This document shows, piece by piece, positions 26,148-38,900 of a stretch of DNA of 64,000 nt. Every line of letters begins with the position of its first letter. Positions within the stretch are counted from its first letter, which is position 1. The position numbers were made by a program, and so were the translations under genes. The notes beneath the pieces are model-generated. The model had not been told where the DNA came from, did not search any database, and saw only the letters and a list, made by a program, of their open reading frames with translations. This stretch comes from Heterostelium album PN500 (taxonomy: Eukaryota; Evosea; Eumycetozoa; Acytosteliales; Acytosteliaceae). Location of the stretch: contig NW_008805070.1 in assembly GCF_000004825.1 (NCBI RefSeq), forward strand, positions 558,001 through 622,000, given 5' to 3'.

Positions 26148-27426
26148 TTGTTATATATTATATTAATTTGTGAATTTTATAAGTTTAATAATACTTTATA
26201 CAAATATTTTATAAATAAATAATTTTAAAAATTGAAAATAAAATAAAATTTAATAGATATGATAATTAGATAGAAAAAAATAATACTTTGGGTAATTATT
26301 ACTTCCAAAAACAACAAATAGAGAATTAATTAACAAATTGATTAAAGTAACAATTATTTAATTATATATTATTTGAGTACAGGAAATTTATTATTAAATC
26401 GAAAAGATGATTGTGTAAGTGAAAGAGAAAGAAATGAGTCAAACAACTTCCTACTTCAAAAGTACTCACTTTTTTTTCGACACCATACCAATATAAATGA
26501 TACTACCTAGGAGAGTAAATTTAAAAAACACCTTTGGAATTATATAATTCAAAGGATGTAAATTGAAATCATAATATAAAAAGGAATAGACTGTACTCAT
26601 GCAAATAGATGTGGTTAATTTTAATATATTACTGCACTCTTTGACTATGTTATGATAAAATTTTTATTTTAATATAGATGCTCTCATCCTTCTTCTTTTT
26701 ATTTTTATGTGTATAAATTATCTACGATGTATTTATTGTATTACTACTTTTATTATTTCATTTATTACCACATGTTTGATAATGATCATTGTTTGTTGCA
26801 TACGAGCCAAAAAATAAAGAAACAGATATAATAAGAAAAGAAATGTAAATAGGGTGAATTTAGATAGTTGTTGTTATCAGTAACAATAACAGAAGATATA
26901 TGATAATAGTAATAATGTGAAAAACAAAAGCTGATGTTATTATTTAATACACACACATATGTACACCACACATCTTTACAAAACACAGCTGTATTAATAC
27001 AATAAAATAAAAATCATGTGATTATCAAAACAAGTAAATCACACACTCTCACAATCACATCAATCAATTGGTCAACTTGAAAAAATGAATAAAATAGTAT
27101 AGTGATCATCCAAGAATTGCAAGAATGCATATGAAAAATAAAATGTAATACTATGAAATGGTTGAATGAGTCGGGGATATTATACAAGCTGGCCATCTAC
27201 TCTATTTGTTTTGTTGATTGTTACTATGATTACTTTCTAGCTTTTCACTCCGAGTGAATAACAAAACTATTATTACTAAACTAACTAACCAAACTAAAAT
27301 CATTGATATATTGACCTGTATAAAAACTATATTGTGATATGATTGTAGATAAAAAAATAAATCTAGTCTAGAAATAGCGGGTTTTATAATTATATATTTC
27401 TCATCATGTCCTAGAATTGAGATAGT
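26148..27426. other. 1.3-kb intergenic region
   Basis: Lies between the thioredoxin-like gene start and the eL36 stop, both on the minus strand. It is AT-rich. Minus-strand frames at 26786-27196 are short with no recognisable family. No RNA gene seen. Confidence 0.6.
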
Positions 27427-27924
27427 TTATTGCTTGGCCTTTCTGTTGACGGTGGCCATTTCGTCTCTCTTCTTCTTACCAGCTTGGATGGATCCGAGCT
27501 ATATGATACCTTTGTTAGTCTTTCTATTTTTTTTTTCTTCTAAAAATGTAGTTAAATTACATACCTTCTTCTTGGCGACCTTGAGGGCACGCTTATCCAA
27601 ACCAGACTTCAACAACTCTTGAATTCTACGTTCGTATGGGGCGAAACCAGCGACTTCACGGATGATGTCACGGACGACGGAGACACGCTTGGTGACGAGC
27701 TATTGGACAAAGAGTAAGTTACTAAATAAACAAAGATTCCTAATAGATAAAGATTGAGGAAAGTAGCGTGGAACTAGATAGAAGAAGATATAAAGAAAGT
27801 AGATAAGAATACATACACCCTTCTTGAATGAGGAGGATGGTCTACGTGGGGCGACAGCGTGACCCTTGTTGAATCCCTTAATGAGACCAGATCTCTTGAC
27901 TAATGGCTTGGTTTCAGTAGACAT
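27427..27924 (-). CDS. rpl36: 60S ribosomal protein eL36
   Basis: Component of the large ribosomal subunit. Exons 27924..27817, 27699..27565 and 27498..27427, all phase 0; 104 residues, the usual eL36 size. The diagnostic core is [17 protein letters not shown] followed by [20 protein letters not shown] and KVAKKK, then the basic C-terminus. The N-terminus keeps the GFNKGHAV motif of the family (human LNKGHKV). The exon 1 donor GGT/GTATGT and both acceptors are clear. Codon use is GC-richer than flanking DNA (many AAG, GTC, ACC codons), typical of a highly expressed ribosomal gene. It is transcribed divergently from NIP7. Confidence 0.97.
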
Positions 27925-28516
27925 GATGAATAGGATATATTATGCTGAGATAACAGGAAGAAGAACACAAGTATAGATTGATTAATACTTGGAGGTAGTA
28001 GTGGAGAGTGAGCGGTTGGTGTGTGTGAGTGAGAGAGCGTACGATTGAGCGAGAGAATTGGCGCAGAGAACGATTGACTGAGTGAGTGAGAACCAGCAAG
28101 CAGTGAGAGACCCACAAGCACGACACCACACCTCAGTGTGCTTTGTAAAAATTTTTAAAAAATTCAATTTTAATAACTTTTTCGAAATGTAACGTTTTTC
28201 AATTTTCAAATTTGTGTGTAAAAAATTATTATTGAGAGAAATCATAACAACAATTCGGTCGTTTTTCTTTTCGTTTTAATTAATTTAAATTTTTATTTAT
28301 TTTTATTTTTATTTATATTTTTATAACATAAATATTTTATATATATTTTTATTTATATTTTTATAACAAACTAAATAAACTAGTTTAATTTAGTAATTAT
28401 ATCGATTTGTTCATTTATCAAATCAGTCAATCAATCAACCAATTATAATAGATCATTTAATTTAATAGAAAGAGATCTAGATCATTTTTTAAATATATAT
28501 ATAATAAAAGTAGAGA
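27925..28516. promoter_or_regulatory. Divergent promoter region of eL36 (-) and NIP7 (+)
   Basis: 592 bp separate the two start codons. The half next to eL36 (about 28000-28135) is unusually GC-rich for this genome. Read on the minus strand it is pyrimidine-rich, with repeated CTCACTC, CTCTC and CACACACACC blocks, as expected for a ribosomal-protein gene leader. The half next to NIP7 is ordinary AT-rich DNA. Which binding sites act is not visible. Confidence 0.55.
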
Positions 28517-29320
28517 ATGAGAAAGCTAACAGACGAAGAAACTAAAGTATTTTTTGAAAAGATTATTAAATAGTATGTTTGTGGAATGAGTGATCATTTT
28601 TATAATGATAGTAATAGTAATAACAAAGATATTAATTGAGATTAAACTTTGATTGTATATATAGTGTCGGAAAGAATATTACACTGATGGTAGAGAGAAA
28701 AGATGAACCACATTGCTTCAGAGTACAAAAGAATAAAGTATACTATATCAGTGAAGACATCATGAGAAAAGCACAGAACATCCCAAGAGATTCATTAGCT
28801 AGTTTAGGTACTTGTTTTGGAAAGTTTACAAAGAGTGGAAAGTTTAAGTTACAAATTACATGTTTAGAGTATTTAGCTCAATATGCAAAGGTACCTATCA
28901 TATTTATCTCTATTTTATCTACTCTGCTGCTAATTTATGATAACATTGTTTATACTAATCAATTCAATTCATCAAAACAGTATAAAGTTTGGGTGAAGCC
29001 ACAATCAGAGATGTCTTGGATGTATGGAAATAATTTATTAAAGGCTGGTTTAGGTAGAATTACAGAGGATACACCACAGTAAGTAAAAAGCAAACAACAA
29101 AAGTTAAAAGTACAATAACTAACATTGATCAATTTTTATAATTATTCATTAAAATAGAAATCAAGGTGTTGTTTTATATTCAATGAATGATATTCCAATT
29201 GGATTTGGTGTTACAGCAAAATCAACGGGTGAATGTAGAAAGTTAGATCCTACTGCATTGGTTGTTTATCATATTTGTGATGTTGGTGAATATCTTAGAG
29301 ATGAAGATACTCTTTTCTAA
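28517..29320 (+). CDS. nip7: 60S ribosome subunit biogenesis protein NIP7
   Basis: Nucleolar factor for 27S pre-rRNA processing and 60S assembly. Exons 28517..28572, 28665..28890, 28981..29078 and 29158..29320; 180 residues, exactly the family length. The sequence follows the family end to end: [57 protein letters not shown], then the PUA domain [52 protein letters not shown] and [12 protein letters not shown]. All four exons are short and splice in consistent phases. Its pairing with eL36 across a common upstream region joins two ribosome-production genes. Confidence 0.98.
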
Positions 29321-29871
29321 GCCTATATACATAATAAATTAAATATTTAAAAAAAACAAAATCATCAACATTTTTATTGTATTATTAAATTTAAAAGATT
29401 ATTAATACAATTACAGCAAGCAAAGTTTTTATATGCATGATTTAATATTTTTTTAATTGTTATTTTAAAAAGATGTAATTTTATTTAATTATTTAGACTT
29501 AACTAACAAAAAATAAACTATCTAGTCTAAAGAGTATCTTTGTGAGATTGTAGCACCCATTGTCATGATGAATTTGAATGTTGTTGTTGTTGTTGTTGTT
29601 GTTGTTATAGTTATTTTGTTGTTGTTATGTATGTGCATAGATCGATATAATATAAGTTATCAAATTCATGTTGTTTGTTATGTTATCATTATTATTATTG
29701 TTGTTTTTGCTTTTTTTTTTTTTGTGGGAGGAGGGAAGTTGAAAAAGGAAGATAATAGTATAGTATGAATCTTTTGTTGTATATAATTATTAATATTGTA
29801 AGATTGATTTGTAACAGCGTATGTGTATTGTGTTGTGTTGTATATTATGTATTATTGATATCGTCGTTGTT
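29321..29871. other. Intergenic region between convergent NIP7 and CKS1
   Basis: 550 bp holding the two 3' flanks. It contains a GTT trinucleotide tract near 29579-29606. ATTACAGCAAG at 29410-29420 weakly resembles the conserved motif of dictyostelid class I RNAs, but the usual upstream element is missing. No gene supported. Confidence 0.6.
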
Positions 29872-30218
29872 TTAGAGATAATCGACATCGCTTGGGATTG
29901 GACCAGTATGTGGACGTCTAAACAAAAGGATGTGTGGTTCTGGTTTGTGGTTTGCATAGTGTACCCATCCCTCTGATTGTCTAATACCAAGCTTTCTGCA
30001 TTCCTCCTCTGACAACAAAGTTCCTTTTGGTATCAAATTGGAAATCTCCGCTGGTAAGATAACATGTCTTAAAAAATAAATAAATCATATTATTATTAGT
30101 ATAAATGAACCAGAAAAAAAAAAAAACAAACTAAAATTATTATTGCTATTTGTAAAACTTACCTATATTCAAATTGTGAATCGTAGTATTTATTTGAATA
30201 ATGTGGAGTTGGTGGCAT
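29872..30218 (-). CDS. cks1: Cyclin-dependent kinase regulatory subunit CKS1
   Basis: Small adaptor that binds CDK1/CDK2 and phosphorylated partners to drive cell-cycle transitions. Exons 30218..30163 and 30067..29872; 83 residues, the usual size. Motifs: [18 protein letters not shown] at the start, then [14 protein letters not shown] and the CDK- and phosphate-binding signature [13 protein letters not shown], ending PSDVDYL. The intron splits the Arg codon of EYRH. An E2F-like box lies 300 bp upstream of the start (30518-30525), which fits S-phase control. Confidence 0.98.
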
Positions 30219-30517
30219 TTTGTTGTAAATATAACTACTAAACTAAACTAACTAAACTGTCTATAACTAACTAACTAACTAATGGTGAATTGTTGTGATA
30301 TATTGTTATTATTATAAAGAAAGTATACTATGTACAAAATAATAATAATAATAATAGTAATAATAATAAATAAAAAGGTTTTGTTGCTGTTGATGTTGTT
30401 TTAAAAAAATAAAATAAAATAATTTTAATGATTAGTTTGTGTTTTTGACAAAACTAAGTATTACAACTTTGGAACACACAGTTGTTTGTTCATTCAAAAA
30501 AAAAAATTCAAATTTGA

Positions 30518-30525
30518 GCGCCAAA
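30518..30525 (-). promoter_or_regulatory. E2F-like site upstream of CKS1
   Basis: The minus strand reads TTTGGCGC, a perfect fit to the E2F/DP consensus TTTSSCGC, 300 bp before the CKS1 start codon in DNA that is otherwise nearly free of CpG. Dictyostelids have E2F/DP and retinoblastoma homologues (established for D. discoideum). Function here is inferred. Confidence 0.5.
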
Positions 30526-30735
30526 TTCTTCCCTCCATCCTTTTTATAAAAAATTCCTTTGTATTTTGATAGTTCACTATTATTATTTTTAGAATCGATC
30601 ACACCTGTAATGTGGATGTATGAATTAATTTTGATTGGTTTGGTTGATGCAATTCAAATCATTAAAGATTTATAAAAATTTACAATTTTTTTTTATTTTC
30701 ATTTCTTTTGTTGATGATCATTTTGTGATTATTGT

Positions 30736-31811
30736 TTAAAGTTGTGCTTTGATTAGAACACCACCTTCTAGTGGTATGATTGCACCTGTTATATATTTAC
30801 TGGCTTTGGAACTTAAGAAAATGGTAATACCCTCTAGATCTTCGTTGTCTCCCATTCTACCAAGTGCAACACTTGCTGTTACAGCCTATAGTATAGATAA
30901 TAATTTATTAGTATGTCAATGTCGATTGATTGATTGATAATATGTTGTAGATATCATACATCGTGAAACTTTTCAAAGGTTACTTTGGTCATTTTACTCA
31001 TGAATGGACCGGCTGCAATCGCATTGACAGTGATGTTTTCATGTGCCAAACGGTTGGCCAGTGTCTTGGTGAGTTGATGTACCGCCGCTTTGCTTGCAGA
31101 GTACGAGTAAGTGTCGAGCGATGGAATACGAATACCGTCGATCGAACCGATGTTAATAACTCTGCTTGGATCAGCGTTGGTTGCCTTCACTCTCAACAAT
31201 GGTAAACAAGCGACGGTCAAATTGAAAACAGCTTTAACATTCAAATTCATAACCTTATCCCATCCACTGTCTGGAAATTCCTCCAACTCTGCTGCCCAAT
31301 TACAACCACTATTATTAACTAAACCAAACCAAACCACTATTATTAATATATTGTAGTTTTTCAGAAATAAAAACTTGTGAAAGTTTAACTAACTAACTAA
31401 TAAACTTACAAAGTATATCTAAATGTGTTTCATTTTTCGAAATTTCCTCTGCAACTCTTTATTTTTCAAACAAAATATTGGTTAGAATGGTATGGTTTGA
31501 TATTGAATTCGCTAGATACATTACTTTTTACATTGATCTACCTTTGAAATATCAGCAGCGATTGCAATACAAGTACCAGGTCCTATTTTTGTAAGTTCTT
31601 GAGCTGTTGCTTCACATTTCTTGAAATCACGAGAACAAATATATACTTTTGCTCCGTGTTTTATCAATGCAGCAGAAATACCTAAACCAATACCACTTCC
31701 ACCACCTGATACCAAAGCTACTTTTCCTTTAATATCAAACAAACTGAATTGATTTGAACCACCACTTACTGTATTTGGAGTAACACCATTTATATAATTA
31801 CAAGTTAACAT
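30736..31811 (-). CDS. Short-chain dehydrogenase/reductase, RhlG/FabG-like
   Basis: NAD(P)H-dependent oxidoreductase of the classical SDR family. Exons 31811..31525, 31456..31410, 31318..30960 and 30885..30736; 280 residues. Motifs: cofactor site GKVALVSGGGSGIGLG, ICSRD at the end of strand 2 (suggesting NADP), NNSGCNW, the catalytic Ser in IGSIDG, the YSASK Tyr-Lys pair, and the closing YITGAIIPLEGG. The sequence tracks bacterial RhlG-type 3-oxoacyl reductases closely (GWDKVMNLNVKAVF, PSRVINIGS), more than typical peroxisomal SDRs, so a fatty-acyl reduction role is plausible but unproven. The second junction gives LDILF-NNSG, where the family usually has V; I kept the GT-AG boundaries anyway. 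The leading 25 residues before FDIKGK are an extension without a clear targeting signal. Confidence 0.92.
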
Positions 31812-32454
31812 TTTATTACTATTACTATCTATTCAATTTCAAATAAAAGGAAAATCACATCACATTAATTATCTTTTTAATTAACAAAAAAAAAGAAAAA
31901 TGAAAAATAAAAAATGAAAAATAAAAAATCGCTTTCCATTTCCAAATTTGGAGTGGTCAGTTTAGTTGTTTGCATAATCAATTATGATCTAATACTTGAA
32001 GTAGTATATATAAAAAAAAAAAAAGTTTATTTACAATATTTATTATTGGTAAAAATAATTAACCAATTGTGAGATAAAGTGATTGCTTGTGTATGGTTTT
32101 GGTTGGTTTTGTTTGGTCGATAATTAATCGATCCTGGGACAGAGGAATGGAAACAGAACAATGATAACATAATAGTACTTAAATATACATATATAAAGTA
32201 TATATATGTATATATATATATATATATATTGTTATTTTGCAGTTGATTGTTCTAAATACTTTGTGTACAAAGAAAGAAAGGAAGGAAGAAAGAAAGAAAG
32301 ATCTAAAAATATTTACATATATAAATGTAAAACTAGATATTAAAATTATGACTGATTTGACCGACTCGACTTTGGTTTTGAGCTATACTGATACTAATTA
32401 ACTAACTACTATGATATACAATTGGTTGTTGTTTTTCGACTACTACTACTACTA
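31812..32454. other. Intergenic region with simple repeats
   Basis: Separates the SDR start from the Rab stop, both on the minus strand. It contains a TATA dinucleotide tract at about 32197-32229 and an imperfect GAAA/GGAA tract at 32273-32300. No gene supported. Confidence 0.65.
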
Positions 32455-33459
32455 CTAATTGGCACAACATTTTCTTCCTTTAGTATTATTGTTGTTACTA
32501 TTGTCATTGTTATTATTGGTGTTGACATTTGAGCTGCTGACGTTTGATGATATTTGAAAAGATCCATTGCTAGCTGTCGACATTGTATTTGATTGCGCTG
32601 ATGTGGTGTCCAAGATGACTCTTGCTATATATTCCATTGCATGCTCAATACCGAAGCCCTCTTTGGCCGAAGTAAAGAACCATTGTTTTATTCCGTTCTC
32701 TGCAATGAATTCATCTAATTGTTTTTTGATCTCAACGTCATTCATATCGAATAAATCGCTCTACCAAAGTATCATATTAGTAAACGATTCAATCGAATAA
32801 ATATTAATATCTTACCTTATTTGCTAATAGTATACAAGGTATTGGATTGTCATCCGGGAAGCATATGTCCAACTGTAGCTTCCACTTTGATGCAGAGTTT
32901 AGTGTGTGATAGATACGTGTAAGATCGAATACAATAATTGCACCATTGGCATTCTTAAAATATGACTAAAGTAGAAATAGTGTGAGTATAAATATATATA
33001 TTATTATCAAATGTTGAAATTGGTAGAGTAGATATAGATTTACATACTCTAATCATATGATGGAATCTTTCTTGTCCAGCAACATCCCACAATGCTAAAT
33101 TTATAGGTTGATCATCAACTGTTATCTTTTTAGGGAAGAAATCTAGTCCCATCTATATATATATAAACAATATCAATCAGTTATTAAACATGTTGTTGAT
33201 CGATCTAAATCGAAAAGAAGAATCAACATACGGTAACTTTATATTTTGGTTCGAATTTATTTAAACAATATTTGTGAATGATACTTGTCTTTCCACACGC
33301 AGCTTCACCTATTACCAATATCTTTAATGATAAATCATCTTGTGCTTGTTCAATATTATCATTGTTATTATTATTATTATTCTTATTGTTGTTTTCTGTC
33401 TGTTGTTGTTGTTGTTGTTGTTGTTCTTGCTGATTTGAATCTAATTTAAGCATTGCCAT
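32455..33459 (-). CDS. Rab32-like small GTPase
   Basis: Rab GTPase for lysosome-related or contractile-vacuole membrane traffic. Exons 33459..33232, 33152..33048, 32965..32816 and 32760..32455, all phase 0; 262 residues. About 45 residues of Gln/Asn-rich, acidic leader precede the fold. Motifs: P-loop VIGEAACGKTS; effector region YKVTMGLDFFPKK; switch 2 LALWDVAGQERFHHMIR, whose AGQER preceded by I or V (not T) is a Rab32/38 trait; LLANKSD; and TSAKEGFG. The tail is Asn-rich and ends GRKCCAN, a Cys-Cys geranylgeranylation signal. It is a divergent member: M-G-L-D-F replaces I-G-V-D-F and HHMIR replaces the usual NMTR. Paralogue assignment within the Rab32 group is not possible by eye. Confidence 0.92.
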
Positions 33460-35902
33460 GATTTGTTAACAAAGTCGTTCATTTAGTATTATGTATTAAG
33501 GTTGTGTAGGTAATTGTTATTCTCTCATAAAAATAATATAATATCAATGAATGAAATGAAATGAAATGCTTATAATATAAATAAATATTTATTGAGCTAT
33601 AGTCAATTAGTAATAAAAATGATCTATTGGGTTGGTGGTTGATGCTATTTTAACTTTAAGTATTTGCAAATTTAATGATTTAATTGTGTGTTTTTTTATA
33701 CACTGACGACAAAATTTTTAAAACATTAAATTGATTTTTTAATTTTTTAAACCAGGATTTTTTCCATCATCTTAATTATTAGATATTTAATCAATTACAC
33801 AATTGTATTAAATTACTATTTACAACTATTTTTTGACAATCGAGTAATTCCAAAATATATATAATTATAAAAAAAGGTTTTAAAAATTGTTTTTTTCCAA
33901 GTTAATTAAATAATAATTTTTTTTCTATGATTTTATTATAGATCTAATATCTATAAATAAAATATTTGAAGAATGGAATGATCGGAAGTTCGAATACCCG
34001 AAGACTTTAAAAAGAGATCAAAGATAGAAAAAAAAATCAAAAGAAAAATAAAATAAAGTAAAATTTCGGGGCAAAGTTCACAAATTTTTCATAATTAATT
34101 TTAAATAATTTTTTTTTCATTCCTTTCGGAAAAAAGAGGTTTTTGGAGAGGTGTGTTTATTTTTGTGCACAATAAATGATCAAAAAAAAATAAAAATGCT
34201 TCCATCAACATCAGAGACACGATTTCTATTCATTTGATATGAATATAGTCCATTTAATTTGGTTCAAAATGAAAACTACTACTTTGAGAATATTCGAAAA
34301 AATCAAAAAAGAGTGTGGAACTGTAGTTTATGGACCACAATTATTATCAATGTTGGTAACAAACAAACAACGATAAACAATCAATCATCAACACGCACAC
34401 ACACATATTATTTTATTGTAGTTTAGTTTAGTGTTTTCATTCTACACCGCAATATTTATGCGTGTATGACTGCTGTTGTTTTTTTTTTATTTTATTTTTC
34501 AAAGTTAAAATCAAACTCTATTAGTTATTGGTGGTGCTTTCAGGTTTGGTTATCAATGGTGGGCATAAAAAAATTGGAATAAGGTTTTTTTTTTTTTGTT
34601 TTATGTTTGATTATTGTTAGATAATAAACACCGTATAGCCTCTTGTGGCCTACTCAAAACATCACCGATTTGATATTTTTTTTTTCATTTTAATTTTTGC
34701 TCTGTAATAATGCCCTTTTATTCCTATGAATCAGTAATGGTTTTCATTCATTCAAATTCACTCTAGTTGGAGTGATATCATCAACCAAATTTAATTTTAT
34801 ATCAATTATAGATAGTTATACTTTAAATTTCAATAGCAACAACATAGAGATATAATAATAATAGTAGTAGAAATCAACCAGAGGAACAAATTCTAGTAAA
34901 AGTACTGTATAAGTTTAGATATTTTAAAAGCTTTCATAGGAGTTTGTTTGGGGATTAGTAAATTTCGCTCGATTTTTATCATGACTTTTCATCCACCAAC
35001 AATAATTTTTAAATATTTTGGAATTTAGTTTAACTTCATATTGTTGTTAGTTCAAATAAAAATAAAATAATGTCATCATCATCAGTTTATTTATTTCTTA
35101 TTATGATCAATATTGCTATTTCATTAATATATTGCTAATTGTTTTTGTTATTTTTAATTAGAAATTTAATATTGTCAATATTTAAAATTCACACTTAATG
35201 ACCAACTCACCAAAATAAAATTCAATTGAAACAAATTTCTTTTAAATCTAAATTTACTAATAATAATTTATTTTTCCTTTAGTTAATTTTTAAAACAGTT
35301 TAGTTTAATATCACTTGCAGAGTAGTAGTTGACAGGTGGTTGTTTGTGTTTTTCATTTAGTTTGTTGTTGTTTGTAATATTATGATTTACACAAAAGATA
35401 TAAATATTTTACTTTAGTCATATCAGTTTATTGTTTAGTGTGTTTTTGCTGCAAAGAAAGTAGTAATATAGCCCAAATTTAATTACCATTATTTTTTTTT
35501 AAAATTCCGTTTCCGGCTATATATACTTCTTCTGCCCCTTTTCCAAAAAACAAAAAAAAACAAAAAAAAAACCAAAACAACAAACACAATCAAAAAATTC
35601 AACAAATTGAGCGCAAATATCGGAGCTCGCCGCTGACACCTGCAGGAATCACTCACTTGCATTTTTTTGATTTTTTTTATCTATTTAATTTTTTTTAATT
35701 TAATTTTTTAATTATTGCATCAACAAACAAACAACCAAACAAGCATTTTAAACTATTACCCTACTTTTCAATACCCAAGTTGTTTTTGTTTTTTTTTTGT
35801 TTTGATTTTGATATTATATATTTTTTTTTGTAGTCAAAAAAAAATATCAAAATCAAATACTATTTCCAATTACCACCATCCACTTCGCTCTAACATCGAA
35901 TA
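33460..35902. other. 2.4-kb divergent intergenic region
   Basis: Lies between the divergent Rab32-like and RING/Kelch genes. Mostly AT-rich with T-runs. A small GC-richer island at about 35608-35655 (GAGCGCAAAT, then CGGAGCTCGCCGCTGAC) stands out and may be part of the RING/Kelch leader. A TTCGAA near 33991 is not part of a tRNA. No gene supported. Confidence 0.6.
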
Positions 35903-38900
35903 ATGATGGACGAAAAGATTTCTTCCAACTCATTGTCCAGTTCCGGTGGTATTGGAAGTAACAATAACAGTAGTAGCAGTAACCACAGTTCTCCATCTTC
36001 CAGTTTTCTAAATTTAAATGGACGTGGTGGTGCCAACAACTCGTCATCGTCACAACAACAGCAATCATCACCAAGTTCCAGTCTAAATAATAATAGTTCA
36101 CATTTGTTTATTTGTTATGTTTGTAAAGGAATACTGTCCAATCCGAGAACTCTGAAGTGCTACCATTCATTTTGTTCCGACTGCATAGATCTCAGTTTGA
36201 CTCGCTTTGATCTTCCAGACACAACACACTACCAGTGTATGATTTGCAAGGTTAAAACTCAATCCAATGAAGCATTCCTCGATGAGAAGTTACATCATCT
36301 GGTTGCTGACTATCGACAACGTCTTAGAAATGGAGGTTCCAGCTCACCTTCACCCTCACCATCGTTGTCAAGCTCGTCCAACACAAATTCAGCTTCACCA
36401 ACTCCACCCACTCCACTCTCTCCACATCCCTCACCTCCTCTTCCAGTTCGACCAACTGTCCTTCCCCAGCAACAACAGCAACAACACAATGCCATAAACA
36501 ACAATATTTCACAAAACAACAATCACCTCTATCAAAATAGATCATCATCCCCTGCTTCCGATGTCCTTTCACATAGTTTACCCTCCTATGGAAAACTTCC
36601 ATCCAAGCCAATCATAATCAACGCCAATAGTACCAAACACAACGAAAGCAAATCACCACTAATAAATTCAATGGGAAGTCCTGGAAGTAGTGCCAGTCAT
36701 AGCAGAAAATCATCTGGAGGCTTGCAAAACTCTCTTGAAAATTCTTTCTCTCAACCAACCCAATACTTTCCGAATTCCGTTATTCAACAACATTTGCTTC
36801 AGCAACAACTCCAACAGTTACATCAGGAACAACTTCTTCAACAATATCATCCAAATCACTCCAACAATAATAGTCAGAATACTAACAATTCTGGAAACTA
36901 CTGGAAATATAATCAACATTTTCCAAATCCAAATCAACAACAACAACAACAACAACAACATCAAAATCAACATCATTCACAACAACAGCAACAAAGACAG
37001 CAACAACAAGTGTACCAAAATCAACAATTACAACAAATCCAACAGCAACAACAACAACATCAACAAACTCAACATGTCCAAAATCAACATTATCAGATTC
37101 AAATGCAACAACAACAACAACAATTACAACAAGTTCAACAACAACAACATCAACAAACTCAACATATCCAAAATCAACAACATCACCAGCAACAAACACA
37201 ACATTCACAACAATTTTCCAATTCAAATATTTCTAATTATATACCAGCTCACACTTCAACATTGTAAATTTAAAGAATGGAGAGATTAAGTGTCCACTTC
37301 ACAACCAGGAATATAGATACTACTGTTTCAGTAATGAATGCCAGAAATCTATTTGTGATATTTGCCTCAACAAGCTGGACACTCATCAATTGCACCCGGT
37401 TCAATCTTTCAGCGACATTCTAAAGAGAAACAACGACGAGAACACTGCCCTACACAACTCACTAATACACCTGAAGAGTTATCTTGAGGTTGAGAATGAG
37501 ATTGTCGATAGCCTCCAATATCAGACGAGTATGATCGAGGAAACCAAGCTCCGTCTGAAAAAAGAGTTGGTGATGCTACTCGATGAAATCTATCAACAAA
37601 TCGACTTGGACTATCGCGACTATCTATCGATTATCAACATCAAGAAGGACAAGATAACCAGACTGCTGGCGGAGATAGACAGCGAGCGAAGAAGAGCAGT
37701 TTCCAAAATTCTACATCCAAGCGGTCACAACATTACGGAATCCAACAACCAGAAAATACACTATATAGAGTTATTTAAATTGGTCAACGAAGTAGCCATG
37801 ATTCCCAACGAATATATCACCTGGAATTTCAATTTTCCAAATATAAACAACAATAATAATTTTAATAATAATAACGTCAACACCAACAATATCAACAATA
37901 ACAACAATATCAATAATAATAATAATTCCAAAATTAAAGGAAGCGGAAGTAACACTAATTCACCAAATATAAATAGTAGTAGTAGTAGTAGTAGTAGTAA
38001 TAATAATAATAATAATAGTAATAATAGTAATAATAGTAGCAACAATAGTAGTAACTCCAATTCACCAAAGTTATATAATTCACATATATATAATTATAAT
38101 TTATTAAAAACATCGAATATACCTTATAAATGTACATTAAAATATATCTATGCAATTGGTGGACCGAACAAGCCATCAGTTGAACGTTACTCAATTGCAC
38201 AAAACAAATGGACGTACGTCTCCAACATGAACAGCTTCCGAAACCGAATATCCGCTGTGTTTGATGGTGGCAAGTACATCTACGTGTTTGGTGGCGAGTT
38301 GAAGAACAGCAACGCGCCAGAAAAGACTGCCGAACGCTACAATATTCTCACCGATACCTGGGAGGTGATTCGTGACATGCCGAAACCGCGCAGTCGCTAT
38401 GCCATTGTCTACGACGGCCGTCGCTATATCTATATCGTCGGTGGCAAAGACAGCTGGTTTTCCGGCCAGTTGGATCGGTTCGACACCGTCACCATGGAAT
38501 ACCACAGTCTGGCGCCAATGAGAAACATCCGTAGCGACTTGTCAGCCGTTTATGACGCGCGCGGCACCGGATACATCTACGCGATTGGCGGTTTCAATGG
38601 AAAGGCGCTCGATCTCATCGAGGTATACGACGTTGCAGCCGACCGCTGGGGAAAGTACCCAAAGATGGGCAAGCAGCGTGACGGCCCGGGCGCTGTCCAC
38701 GATGGAAAGGGCAACATCTACGTGCTGGGCGGGTCGTACGGCACCCGCAAGATCTCCAACTCGCTCGACCGTCTCAATGTGGACAGCGGCCAATGGGAGC
38801 CACTCGCCGACATGCTCAAACCGGTCGACCTCCGAAACTCGGTGGTCTACGACGGTGGCAACTCGATCTACGTGGTCGGCGGTTACTATTCGGAAGTTCT

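Noticed and set aside
26786-27196. Minus-strand frames between the thioredoxin-like and eL36 genes
   Set aside because: Short, with no recognisable domains and no consistent codon use.
27900-28245. Three overlapping minus-strand frames over the eL36 leader
   Set aside because: The GC-rich, pyrimidine-rich leader simply lacks stops; the peptides are Ser/Leu/Thr repeats and overlap one another in different frames.
29405-29425. ATTACAGCAAG, resembling the conserved motif of dictyostelid class I RNAs
   Set aside because: Only a partial match and no upstream promoter element of that class was found.
33980-34020. AGTTCGAATACCCG, reminiscent of a tRNA B box
   Set aside because: The spacing of the box is wrong and no cloverleaf or A box can be formed around it.
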